From Betaproteobacteria bacterium HGW-Betaproteobacteria-22 (GTDB taxonomy: Bacteria; Pseudomonadota; Gammaproteobacteria; Burkholderiales; Methylophilaceae): DNA of 39,239 nt. The stretch is from NCBI GenBank assembly GCA_002842285.1, contig PHCJ01000002.1, positions 260,793 to 300,031 on the forward strand. The letters run 5' to 3'. How positions within the stretch are numbered: the first letter of the stretch is position 1; each line of letters begins with the position of its first letter. Of the stretch, positions 23,339 through 31,450 are shown piece by piece. The notes under the pieces were generated by a model. That model did not search any database. It was not told the DNA's origin and worked only from the letters and a program-made list of their open reading frames with translations. The position numbers and the translations under genes were made by a program.

Positions 23339-25291
23339 TTACGTCTGCAACCATAAAAAAGACCGTGCCGGCACTTCTACTGTGGCTACAGATGTAAGAA
23401 ATGTTTCTCCGCTACATAAGCTTTTAAACGAGCCATTCCGAAAGAAACCCATTTTCAGCATAGGTGCTAACTCAAAAGACTGAGGATTGATGTCGAAGTT
23501 TCCAACCACGAGCACTTTGGAGGATGCATTTAATACATCAAACCGTGAAAATGCAAACAAATGCGGGTTGTCCATGCTAATCAGTTCCCGGTTGTTTCTA
23601 TCCGCAAAAGCAGCAGTTTCCTTCCTGACTGCAATCATGTTTCTAATCGCAGTGAAAATTCTATTTTCTATTGTACCGGGCTGCTTCCTCTTTGCAGCTT
23701 TATCCCAATTCATTAAGGGGCGATGTATCCACCGATTATCATCGAACTTGGCTGCGTCATTCAGATATGAGTCATCATTAAGCGTACCGATTGCATCACC
23801 ATAATAAAGTAAAGGGATGCCGCCAAATGCCATTGTCATACTCTGTAGTAACACAATCGTTTTGATGGCAGCTTCGATTTCATCTTGATTATTTGCCTCA
23901 ATCGCGGCTTCCAGCCCCGCAAGCGACGCTAATGAGCCAGAAATTCTAGCATCTCCGGTTTTTTTATTAATACCAAACGCGAGCCCTCTCGCAATTGAGT
24001 CATCATAGTTCCCTGTGTAGTAGTCCACCAGAAAACGTCTATGCGATTGTGGGTCATACCCGGCTGCCACAATATCAACATCACTAAAACCCCAACCAAT
24101 ATCATCATGACATCTCACATAGTTCAGCCAGGTTGCTCGCTCCAGCTTATCGGGAAGACATCTAACGCCTCTATTGAGCAGTGTCGTTCTTTTAGTCGCG
24201 ATCGCTTCCCACAACAAAGCCATAAACGTCGCGTTATAGGCAATTTCACACTCTTTTGCATTAATCGCATCCTCACCAAAATATTTGATGATTTCATTGG
24301 GTGCAACAATTGCCTCTGCGATGAATAAAACGCCTGGCGCCGTTACCTGACAACAATCTTTCATTAGCTGTAGAATCTGGTGCGCCTCTCGCTCATTTTG
24401 GCAGTTGCTACCTAACTTCTTCCACAGAAAAGCCACGGCATCTAACCTGAGAATATCCACACCATGGTTTGCCCAATAAAGCACAATATCCAGCATCTCA
24501 ATAAAAACGGCAGGGTTTTGATAGTTCAGGTCCCACTGGTAATGGTTGAATACTGTCATTACCCATTTACCCATTTCCTCATCCCAGGTGAAGTTGCCGG
24601 GAGCCGTTTCCGGAAAGACCTCCGGCATCGTCTCTTCATACATATCCGGCATCTGACGATCACCAAAGATAAAATAGTAGTCCTGATACTCTTTCTCTCC
24701 CGCACGGGCTTTTTTAGCCCACACATGCTCATCAGAAGTGTGGTTCACCACGATATCCAGTGTCAGCAACATCCCCCGCTTTCTTAAGTCGGAAGCCAAG
24801 CTGTCCAGATCCTTCAGCGAACCAAAACGGCTATCAATTTTACGAAAATCCCTGACAGCGTAACCGCCATCACTTTTCCCCTCAGGACAATCTGCGATGG
24901 GCATGATATGCACGAGGTTTACGCCTAAGTCTTGCAGATAATGCAGCTTATTATGCATGCCGCTCAAATTATCAGCAAAATTGTCACAATAAAGCGCCAT
25001 TCCTACCCATTCCTGACTCAAAAACCAGTTATGATCCTTTTCTCTGGCAAGGTCTGTTTTCTTAAGATAGGCGGGACGGCTAATGTACTGCTTTGCCATT
25101 GTCTCAACCAAATGCTGCATCTGTTTTTTAAAGTCTGGCCGAGCGCCATAAAGCGAACAAAACAGTGAGTGTATCGCGTAGAAGTTAGCCCCCAACCGGG
25201 TATAGAAATGCTGCAGCTTCTGATTTTTTATCTCAGGTTTTAAAGCAATTAATATATCATTCAGTAAAGAGTGTGATACTTGTTCATACAT
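23339..25291 (-). CDS. ams: Amylosucrase (GH13 family)
   Basis: This 650-residue enzyme transfers glucose from sucrose to a growing alpha-1,4-glucan, releasing fructose. The GH13 catalytic triad is present: nucleophile D284 in VDILRLDAVAFLW, acid/base E326 in LFIAEAIVAPNE and transition-state D396 in YVRCHDDIGW. The length and these contexts match Neisseria polysaccharea amylosucrase (636 residues). Its start codon overlaps the sps stop by 8 bp. With frk and sps it lets the cell build sucrose, then convert it to glucan and recover fructose. Confidence 0.92.
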   Translation of the reverse strand: MYEQVSHSLLNDILIALKPEIKNQKLQHFYTRLGANFYAIHSLFCSLYGARPDFKKQMQHLVETMAKQYISRPAYLKKTDLAREKDHNWFLSQEWVGMALYCDNFADNLSGMHNKLHYLQDLGVNLVHIMPIADCPEGKSDGGYAVRDFRKIDSRFGSLKDLDSLASDLRKRGMLLTLDIVVNHTSDEHVWAKKARAGEKEYQDYYFIFGDRQMPDMYEETMPEVFPETAPGNFTWDEEMGKWVMTVFNHYQWDLNYQNPAVFIEMLDIVLYWANHGVDILRLDAVAFLWKKLGSNCQNEREAHQILQLMKDCCQVTAPGVLFIAEAIVAPNEIIKYFGEDAINAKECEIAYNATFMALLWEAIATKRTTLLNRGVRCLPDKLERATWLNYVRCHDDIGWGFSDVDIVAAGYDPQSHRRFLVDYYTGNYDDSIARGLAFGINKKTGDARISGSLASLAGLEAAIEANNQDEIEAAIKTIVLLQSMTMAFGGIPLLYYGDAIGTLNDDSYLNDAAKFDDNRWIHRPLMNWDKAAKRKQPGTIENRIFTAIRNMIAVRKETAAFADRNNRELISMDNPHLFAFSRFDVLNASSKVLVVGNFDINPQSFELAPMLKMGFFRNGSFKSLCSGETFLTSVATVEVPARSFLWLQT

Positions 25292-27485
25292 GTTGATTCG
25301 CCTTTATTGTTGAACTTGTCACATCGACTCTGCCAAAATCATAGTGTGCAAGCCCTTCGAGAATGCCTGCAGCACAACGGCCCTGCGCAAAGTACACTTG
25401 CTCCAAGCCTCGCAAAGGTTCCAGTTCAGGACTATGATTACCGACCACAACAGCCAGTGTGTCGCCCACCAGCATTTCCGTGTCATTCCCTGAATCCCCA
25501 GCCACTAGGAAGCGCCTGAGCGGCAGCCCCCATTTGTATGCCAGATAGCGAATTGCATGTCCTTTAGAAGCACGTATCGGCAGCACATCAAGAAATTCAC
25601 TATGTGAATAAATGAGTTGTGCATGCAGCTTTAGTCCATGTAGATAGCGACTGATATCCTCCAATGGCGGCATTAACCCGGGGGCGACGACATAACTTAA
25701 CTTGAATTCGCGTTGATTTTCCTCTGCCTGCAACGTCAAACCATCAATCGCCCGCATCGCCTCAGCCAAATCATCTCGCCGCCATAAGTGGCGAATATGG
25801 TTGGCCCAGCCCGTATCGGGCCTTAGGTCTGGTCCATAATTAATCTCACTCCCTACCGATGTAATCAGTACTTGCGGCATGGGTACACGATGCTTTTTCA
25901 GATAATTCACGGCGCTCTCAAGCGGGCGTCCGGTAGCAACTCCAAATGCAGTGGTAACAGCGTGACTACGTAGCCACTGAATCAACTGCTCAAGCCCTCT
26001 TTTATCACCAATCAACGTATTGTCTATATCACTGATTAGTGCGGTTTTTACCAAAGGCATGATGGATTTTCCAGCATTTAAAATCATCGCATGCTGTCGA
26101 CGTAAGCGCTTGCGATCTTTACGCAGAATCTGATGCACTTCCTTCATGTAGCGATTCACATGTGCCTTCCAGCTATAATGGCGCTGAATGCCTAAAATTC
26201 CATGTTTGGCCCAACTCCGCCACTGCTTGCGATCCATTACTACCTGCTTCAGTGCCGAAGCAATCGAGGCACTGTCAAGCGTATTGGTTAATATCCCACT
26301 GCGGCAGTTAGTAACGATATCCTTTGGCCCGCCATCATCCGGTGCAACGAAAGGCAGGCCGCTCGCCGCAGCTTCAAGCAAAGTCAAACCAAACGGCTCT
26401 GTGAGCGCGGGGTTCACAAACACACCGCGACGACGTGCCGCCATGCGATACAAATCTGGCAGATCCTCCTGCGATATTTGTTTGGGAATTGCCACCTTTC
26501 CCCACAAATCATAACGATCGATATCAAGCAACAAGTCATTCATCACTGCGCGTTGTGACTCTTCAAGGTCTCGAATATCCTCCCTCACCCCGGCCACGAC
26601 AACCAGGTTAGCCGCTTCCTGAAGGGCTTTATCTTCACCATAGGCCTTGACCAATCCCTTCAGGTTTTTACGCAGATCTGGCCGTGAGATAGAAAGTACA
26701 AAAGGCTTTTCAGGCTTGACTAAAAAACGGTCAATACTTTCCTGCAATCGTACATCTATCAGCTTACGCCCCGGTGGCGAAAAACGTGAGGTATCTGTCC
26801 CTGGCGGAATCACCTTGCAACGCCTTTCATCATGATTCTGGTACATACCATATTGTTCATCAATTTCTTGACGTGTGCTCGTCACTACCATCGAGGCATG
26901 TTGAATCACATCCTCTTCTGCAGCGATACGCCGTTCAAAATTAAACTGCTTTTCTATTGCGCCTGACTTACGACCACTCGAGAGTAAACGCTCACGTTTT
27001 GGCCGGCCCAGAGAATGTCCTGTATAAACAAGCGGGATACCCAACAGCGTAGAAAGTTGCCTGCCTATATAGCCTGCATCGGCATAATGTGCATGAATCA
27101 AATCAGGCAGACGTCCCTGCTGGCGTAAAAAATGCAGACACTTGTCCACCATTTGATCCAAATGCGGCCACAATACTTCTTTACGTAAATATCGCTTAGG
27201 GCCACAACTCACTCGGACAACGCGTGCGCCGTTGTCTAAAGTTTCTTCCGGTAGTGCATAATCTGCATGGAGTGAAGAGTCTTCAATCAATCTCGTCAGA
27301 ATATCTACTTTCTCTATTTGCTGATGCTTGGCCAGCTCTTTAGCCAACTCCATGACATAAGTTGTTTGCCCGCCAGTGTCGGCATCACGGCCAAGTTCCA
27401 AATCATGCGACCGTATCAATCCATGTACGCTGATCAGCAATATATAAAGCGGGCTCTCATGCTTCATCCCAGCGATGTTTTTCAT
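25284..27485 (-). CDS. sps: Sucrose-phosphate synthase fused to sucrose-phosphate phosphatase
   Basis: The first 460 or so residues are a GT4 synthase that joins UDP-glucose (or a related donor) and fructose 6-phosphate: DADTGGQTTYV near 37, ISRPDLRKNLKGL near 268 and the E-x7-E region NPALTEPFGLTLLEA near 360. The rest is a HAD phosphatase with DIDNT (about 488-492), ATGRP, a Lys in RASKGHAI and GDSGNDTEML, so all four HAD motifs look intact and the fusion should make free sucrose. No separate spp gene is present. I chose ATG 27485, which overlaps the frk stop as ATGA and has AGGAG 5 nt upstream; GTG 27491 is an alternative. Residue numbers count from the GTG. Confidence 0.92.
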   Translation of the reverse strand: MKNIAGMKHESPLYILLISVHGLIRSHDLELGRDADTGGQTTYVMELAKELAKHQQIEKVDILTRLIEDSSLHADYALPEETLDNGARVVRVSCGPKRYLRKEVLWPHLDQMVDKCLHFLRQQGRLPDLIHAHYADAGYIGRQLSTLLGIPLVYTGHSLGRPKRERLLSSGRKSGAIEKQFNFERRIAAEEDVIQHASMVVTSTRQEIDEQYGMYQNHDERRCKVIPPGTDTSRFSPPGRKLIDVRLQESIDRFLVKPEKPFVLSISRPDLRKNLKGLVKAYGEDKALQEAANLVVVAGVREDIRDLEESQRAVMNDLLLDIDRYDLWGKVAIPKQISQEDLPDLYRMAARRRGVFVNPALTEPFGLTLLEAAASGLPFVAPDDGGPKDIVTNCRSGILTNTLDSASIASALKQVVMDRKQWRSWAKHGILGIQRHYSWKAHVNRYMKEVHQILRKDRKRLRRQHAMILNAGKSIMPLVKTALISDIDNTLIGDKRGLEQLIQWLRSHAVTTAFGVATGRPLESAVNYLKKHRVPMPQVLITSVGSEINYGPDLRPDTGWANHIRHLWRRDDLAEAMRAIDGLTLQAEENQREFKLSYVVAPGLMPPLEDISRYLHGLKLHAQLIYSHSEFLDVLPIRASKGHAIRYLAYKWGLPLRRFLVAGDSGNDTEMLVGDTLAVVVGNHSPELEPLRGLEQVYFAQGRCAAGILEGLAHYDFGRVDVTSSTIKANQHV

Positions 27486-28429
27486 TGCCACTCCTGAATA
27501 TATAAATCATAAAAATCCGGAGATTCCGGTGCTGCGCCTCTGAGGCCACATATTGCGGCGGCAAAACGATTCGCGCGGCTTAACATCAGATCAACTGGCC
27601 ATTGACGCAGCATGCCTATCATACAAATGGCTGCAAATCCATCTCCAGCACCCACGGTATCTACCATTTTCTGGTCTAAGCTCACCCCTGCAACACTGGT
27701 CACCACATCGCCATCAAACAAAGCCCATGCCCCGTCAGCACCACAGGTTACAATAAGACCGTCGAGTTCAAACTTACGCTTAAGCGCTAAAGCACCGGCT
27801 TCTGCAGATGACTTTGGCAATTGAAACATCGTCGACAACACCTTAAGCTCGTCATCATTGATTTTTAATACATCAGCCCTTAACAACGAGCGACGGATAA
27901 TATGCTTGTCAAACCATGGGGCACGCAGATTCATATCAAGAAAACGCGGGGATTTCGCATCGCTCAGAAACCTGTCAAGCGCCAGTCTTGACTCAAGACT
28001 GCGTTGTGCCAACGTACCGAAATAAACCATCTCAGGGTGGTTGCTGATAGTCACCAAGTGTGTCACACCTGCGTGTATATGATCATAAGCCTGATCCGGT
28101 ATGATGTCGAATCGATGGCCATTTCCTTCCAAATGCACAAGCACCTGTCCTGTAGGATAGCTCGCATCCAGCTGCACGCCAGAAACATCCATGCCCAGCC
28201 GAGACATTTCAGCCATAAATTCAGCATTGATTGAATCGGCACCGGTTCTTGTGATTAAAAGTGGATGCATGCCAAAAGCACGCAAATGTCGCGCCACATT
28301 ATAAGGCGCACCGCCAAGTACCGACCTGTCGGGAAAGATATCTGCCAGCACCTCGCCAAATAAAGCGATTAATTTTTTGTTAGCAGTTGTAAATTCAGAT
28401 AAACCTGATGGGTTATTTTCCTGTGTCAT
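27482..28429 (-). CDS. frk: PfkB-family fructokinase
   Basis: This 315-residue sugar kinase has the N-terminal GEVLADIFPDRSVLGGAPYNVARHL (first PfkB signature, with GGAPYN of fructokinases) and the anion-hole DTVGAGDGFAA with catalytic Asp near residue 267. It phosphorylates fructose, here probably the fructose released by amylosucrase, to fructose 6-phosphate, which sps can reuse. It is the first gene of frk-sps-ams, and both downstream junctions overlap. The order matches sucrose clusters known from methylotrophs. Confidence 0.9.
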   Translation of the reverse strand: MTQENNPSGLSEFTTANKKLIALFGEVLADIFPDRSVLGGAPYNVARHLRAFGMHPLLITRTGADSINAEFMAEMSRLGMDVSGVQLDASYPTGQVLVHLEGNGHRFDIIPDQAYDHIHAGVTHLVTISNHPEMVYFGTLAQRSLESRLALDRFLSDAKSPRFLDMNLRAPWFDKHIIRRSLLRADVLKINDDELKVLSTMFQLPKSSAEAGALALKRKFELDGLIVTCGADGAWALFDGDVVTSVAGVSLDQKMVDTVGAGDGFAAICMIGMLRQWPVDLMLSRANRFAAAICGLRGAAPESPDFYDLYIQEWQ

Positions 28430-28688
28430 TACGCTATAGTGATCGTTTCTTATGCTTCGTTTAGCTTCAGAAGCGCTTTAGGATATACACTTCAGACTGA
28501 CTAACCACGCTGATACCGCTAAATACAAGTGTGTAAAAGGGAATAAAAGGTCACTCGCACCTCTGCGATTTTAATCATAGCCCATCGGGCACATAGATGC
28601 AAATTCAGTAATCATCTTAAGAGAACTCAACAACACCAGAGTCAACACAACCAATGAATCATCAATAGATTGTGCCTACCTACTATTA
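28430..28688 (-). promoter_or_regulatory. Region upstream of frk with overlapping palindromes
   Basis: No gene is seen in this gap. GCTTCAGAAGC (28464-28474) and the perfect 8-bp palindrome AAGCGCTT (28471-28478) overlap, 35-49 bp upstream of the frk start. They are candidate operator sites for control of the sucrose operon. No convincing -35/-10 pair was found. Confidence 0.3.
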
Positions 28689-28721
28689 GAAAATAAAATA
28701 TGACTCACTAATATTGAGTCA
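28689..28721 (-). terminator. Terminator of the lipoprotein gene at 28727
   Basis: On the minus strand TGACTCA (28721-28715) pairs with TGAGTCA (28707-28701) around a 7-nt loop, followed by TATTTTATTTTC. It begins 5 bp after the stop codon. It would separate the upstream ccm/lipoprotein genes from frk-sps-ams. Confidence 0.55.
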
Positions 28722-28726
28722 ACACT

Positions 28727-29131
28727 TTATCCCAGTGACTTTTTTGTTTGCAGTATGATTTCTTCTGCTGTTGCATTATCGTATGAAAATAGCGAACCTT
28801 TTGCTTCCACTTTCATTCGTGTGGCGTTGTTACTAATCGGCTCAATTTGAATTTCAATATTACGCTCTGGCGTTTTAGCAATCAGCAATATGATGTTTTT
28901 CCTATTCTGCATATCTTCTGACATCACCTTGATTTTCATTCGATTCAAAGCACGCTTGGTGGCCAAGTGAACCTTAGCTGCAGGCGCGGTAAAGGTTCGT
29001 GTCGTTGTACCGTTCATCACATTGCCAACAGCAGCCGAACCACCAATACCTGCTGCTGAAGTTAACAGAGGTACGCAAGCTGAAAATAGCAGGCTAATTG
29101 TTAACAAAACACCAGAGTAAAAATATCGCAT
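28727..29131 (-). CDS. Small DUF3568-like lipoprotein
   Basis: This 134-residue protein has a lipobox (LLFSAC, lipidated Cys at 19). It continues with a Gly/Ala-rich stretch (LTSAAGIGGSAAVGNVMNG) and a small alpha/beta domain starting RTFTAPAAKVHLATKRALNRMKIKV. This resembles DUF3568 proteins, envelope lipoproteins of unknown function. It lies 65 bp downstream of ccmI on the same strand. A hairpin terminator follows it. Confidence 0.75.
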   Translation of the reverse strand: MRYFYSGVLLTISLLFSACVPLLTSAAGIGGSAAVGNVMNGTTTRTFTAPAAKVHLATKRALNRMKIKVMSEDMQNRKNIILLIAKTPERNIEIQIEPISNNATRMKVEAKGSLFSYDNATAEEIILQTKKSLG

Positions 29132-29196
29132 TGTTTATTTCCTAAATTGTTACCAAATCATTTCAGCACAAACATAAGCTTGCAACATTTCAGTTG

Positions 29197-30465
29197 CTAA
29201 GGTAAAACCGCGCTTATTTCGATATCCACTTTTTTTCCATCGGTCCCGATGTCATTTGCTACTCCCTGCAAATCACCCGACTGTTGCCTGGCATCCCCCG
29301 CTTTAGAAACGCGAGCGATCACCAGCACTTTTTCCACCTGCGAAAGCTTATGGTTAGGGACAAGTGCAGTGCTGTCATCTAAATGATAAGCGTATGGCAA
29401 ATTGCCTACGGTAGTACGTACAATCGCCAGTGGCATAGATGGCCCTTGGCTAGCTCGCGCGTAGATAAATACGGTAACAGATGGATCTAGACGCTGTGCA
29501 AGTTTTGGAGAGATGCTCACTGTGCCACTAATCCCTGCCGGCTGAGAAACAGGTTGCGCAATGGATTGAGTAACCGCTTGCTTCACTAGAGGCTTAACCG
29601 CTTTTTCACCTGATAATATATGCGCCTCATTGAGTGAAGCTTGCACATCGGGCAATATCTCAGAATCTATAGGTAACGCCTGTTGTGCTCGCTCCCAGTA
29701 GCTAATCGCTTGCTTATAATCTTGGCGGTCAAATGCTGCAGTAGCGGCCAACATTAGGGCTTTAACGTGTTGCGGGTCTAGCTTCAGCGCCTGATTCACA
29801 AGAGCCACTGGTTCGCCAGCTAGCTGACCGCCATTAACAACGGCAAGTGCATCGGCATAGTCTGCCAATAATTGCGGGTCATCCATAATGCTTTTTGTGG
29901 CCTGCGCATAAGCCGATATTGATTTGGCATGTTGCCCAAGCTCTACATAAGACCTAGCCAGTAAAGCCCAGCCTTCGCCATCTTCTGGATTGTTTTCCAG
30001 CTTTTTTTGTAATGATGCTAATAATGGCTCAAGATCACTCATCGTATTGCTATGTTGAGTCATAGACTTTGAAGCAAGATGTTCAGGCGCAGTGGCAGGA
30101 ATAGTCACAGAATCTGGACTACCAAGCTTGTAATAAAGCGAAGCTGCCAGCAACGGAATAACTAATAGTAAAACCAAAGCTAGCGACCTATCTGGAGTAG
30201 CCACCACTGAAGCGTGCTGCACATCACCTATTTCTTCAAGGACACGTCGTTCAAGTTCACCTTTTGCCACTTCATACTGCACCGCATCAAGTACGCCATT
30301 CACTTTATCTTGCGCCAACTCTGCAAACTGTTGGTTAAAAATTGCGCGCTTTTCTGTATTCACATCTACATTTTCGTTAACTTTTGGGCGCACAAGTGCT
30401 GGTAATATCAGCGCCAATACGGCAAGTAGCAATAAAAACGCAATTATCCAAAATACCAACATCAT
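29197..30465 (-). CDS. ccmI: CcmI, cytochrome c maturation TPR protein
   Basis: This 422-residue protein has two membrane helices (about 4-25 and 93-110) flanking a cytoplasmic loop, then periplasmic TPRs (for example DGEGWALLARSYVELGQHAKSISAYAQA) and a beta-rich C-terminal domain. CcmI holds apocytochrome C-termini and delivers them to the CcmF-CcmH haem-attachment complex. In E. coli this part is fused to CcmH; here the two are separate genes overlapping by 4 bp. It is the last ccm gene. Confidence 0.9.
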   Translation of the reverse strand: MMLVFWIIAFLLLLAVLALILPALVRPKVNENVDVNTEKRAIFNQQFAELAQDKVNGVLDAVQYEVAKGELERRVLEEIGDVQHASVVATPDRSLALVLLLVIPLLAASLYYKLGSPDSVTIPATAPEHLASKSMTQHSNTMSDLEPLLASLQKKLENNPEDGEGWALLARSYVELGQHAKSISAYAQATKSIMDDPQLLADYADALAVVNGGQLAGEPVALVNQALKLDPQHVKALMLAATAAFDRQDYKQAISYWERAQQALPIDSEILPDVQASLNEAHILSGEKAVKPLVKQAVTQSIAQPVSQPAGISGTVSISPKLAQRLDPSVTVFIYARASQGPSMPLAIVRTTVGNLPYAYHLDDSTALVPNHKLSQVEKVLVIARVSKAGDARQQSGDLQGVANDIGTDGKKVDIEISAVLP

Positions 30466-30926
30466 GATTCCTTATTAAGTAACGCATTCACTTTACGTGC
30501 TTCATCCGCACTCAGTGGTAAATCTTCTGCCGACTTTTCACGCCGGCGCAACATCAAGAATAAACCAATGCCGCCTGCTAGCAAGAGGGCAAACGGGCCA
30601 AACCATAGCAATAACGTCGTTGACTTCAATGGTGGTCGATATCTCACGAAATCACCATACCGTTCAACCAAATAATCAGTTATTTGTTGATCACTCATGC
30701 CCTTGGTAGCCATTGCACGTATTTCTTGACGTAGATCTTCAGCCAGCTCAGAGTGTGAATCAGCCAAGGTCTGGTTTTGGCACACTAAACAGCGTAATTC
30801 TTCTGACAAACGCTGCACCTGCGCTTCAACAGCAACACCATCATGCAGTGGACGCGCTTCATCTGCCCATGCACTCGCTATGAACATCAGACAAAATACT
30901 GTCGCTAAACGAAATATCAACTTCAT
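30462..30926 (-). CDS. ccmH: CcmH, apocytochrome thiol oxidoreductase
   Basis: This 154-residue protein has a signal peptide and the periplasmic redox motif LRCLVCQNQ (C46, C49), followed by the three-helix domain and one membrane anchor (LLLWFGPFALLLAGGIGLFLML). It keeps the haem-binding cysteines of apocytochromes reduced. It overlaps ccmI and ccmG by 4 bp each. Confidence 0.94.
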   Translation of the reverse strand: MKLIFRLATVFCLMFIASAWADEARPLHDGVAVEAQVQRLSEELRCLVCQNQTLADSHSELAEDLRQEIRAMATKGMSDQQITDYLVERYGDFVRYRPPLKSTTLLLWFGPFALLLAGGIGLFLMLRRREKSAEDLPLSADEARKVNALLNKES

Positions 30927-31450
30927 TGAATTTGCAGCCTTTTGACTAAGGGTAAAATTTTATCGCGTAACACTGCTTCAGTAACGGGCCCAATTTGCTT
31001 ATAGGCAATCACGCCCGCTTTGTCGATAACATAGGTTTCTGGCACCCCGTAAACCCCATAATCAATACCGACGCGGCCGTTTTCATCAACAGCTGTCGCC
31101 ACATAAGGATTACCGCCTTCAGCAAGCCATTGCAACGCATCTAAACGCGTATCTTTGTAATCCAAACCGTAAATGGGCACGACGCCGCTTTTAGAAAGTG
31201 CAACTAATACATGATGCTCATCTCTACAGGCGCCACACCATGAAGCCCATACATTAAAAAGCCATACCTTGCCCAACATATCTTTATTAGAAATTATTTT
31301 GTCTGCATTATCCAAGCGCGGTAAGCTGAATGCTGGTGCAGGCTTACCCACTAGCGGCGATGGCACCTCACGTGGATCAAGATTAAGGCCCACAAGAAGA
31401 AAGCCGACCACAATCAAAAATATAATCAGTGGTAATAATGCTCGCTTCAA
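30923..31450 (-). CDS. ccmG: CcmG/DsbE, periplasmic thioredoxin-like protein
   Basis: This 175-residue membrane-anchored thioredoxin-fold protein has the active site WASWCGACRDEH (C72, C75) and the cis-Pro region YGVPETYVID near residue 140. It reduces apocytochrome or CcmH disulfides in haem attachment. The N-terminal helix (5-21) anchors it. It overlaps ccmF and ccmH by 4 bp each. Confidence 0.94.
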   Translation of the reverse strand: MKRALLPLIIFLIVVGFLLVGLNLDPREVPSPLVGKPAPAFSLPRLDNADKIISNKDMLGKVWLFNVWASWCGACRDEHHVLVALSKSGVVPIYGLDYKDTRLDALQWLAEGGNPYVATAVDENGRVGIDYGVYGVPETYVIDKAGVIAYKQIGPVTEAVLRDKILPLVKRLQIQ

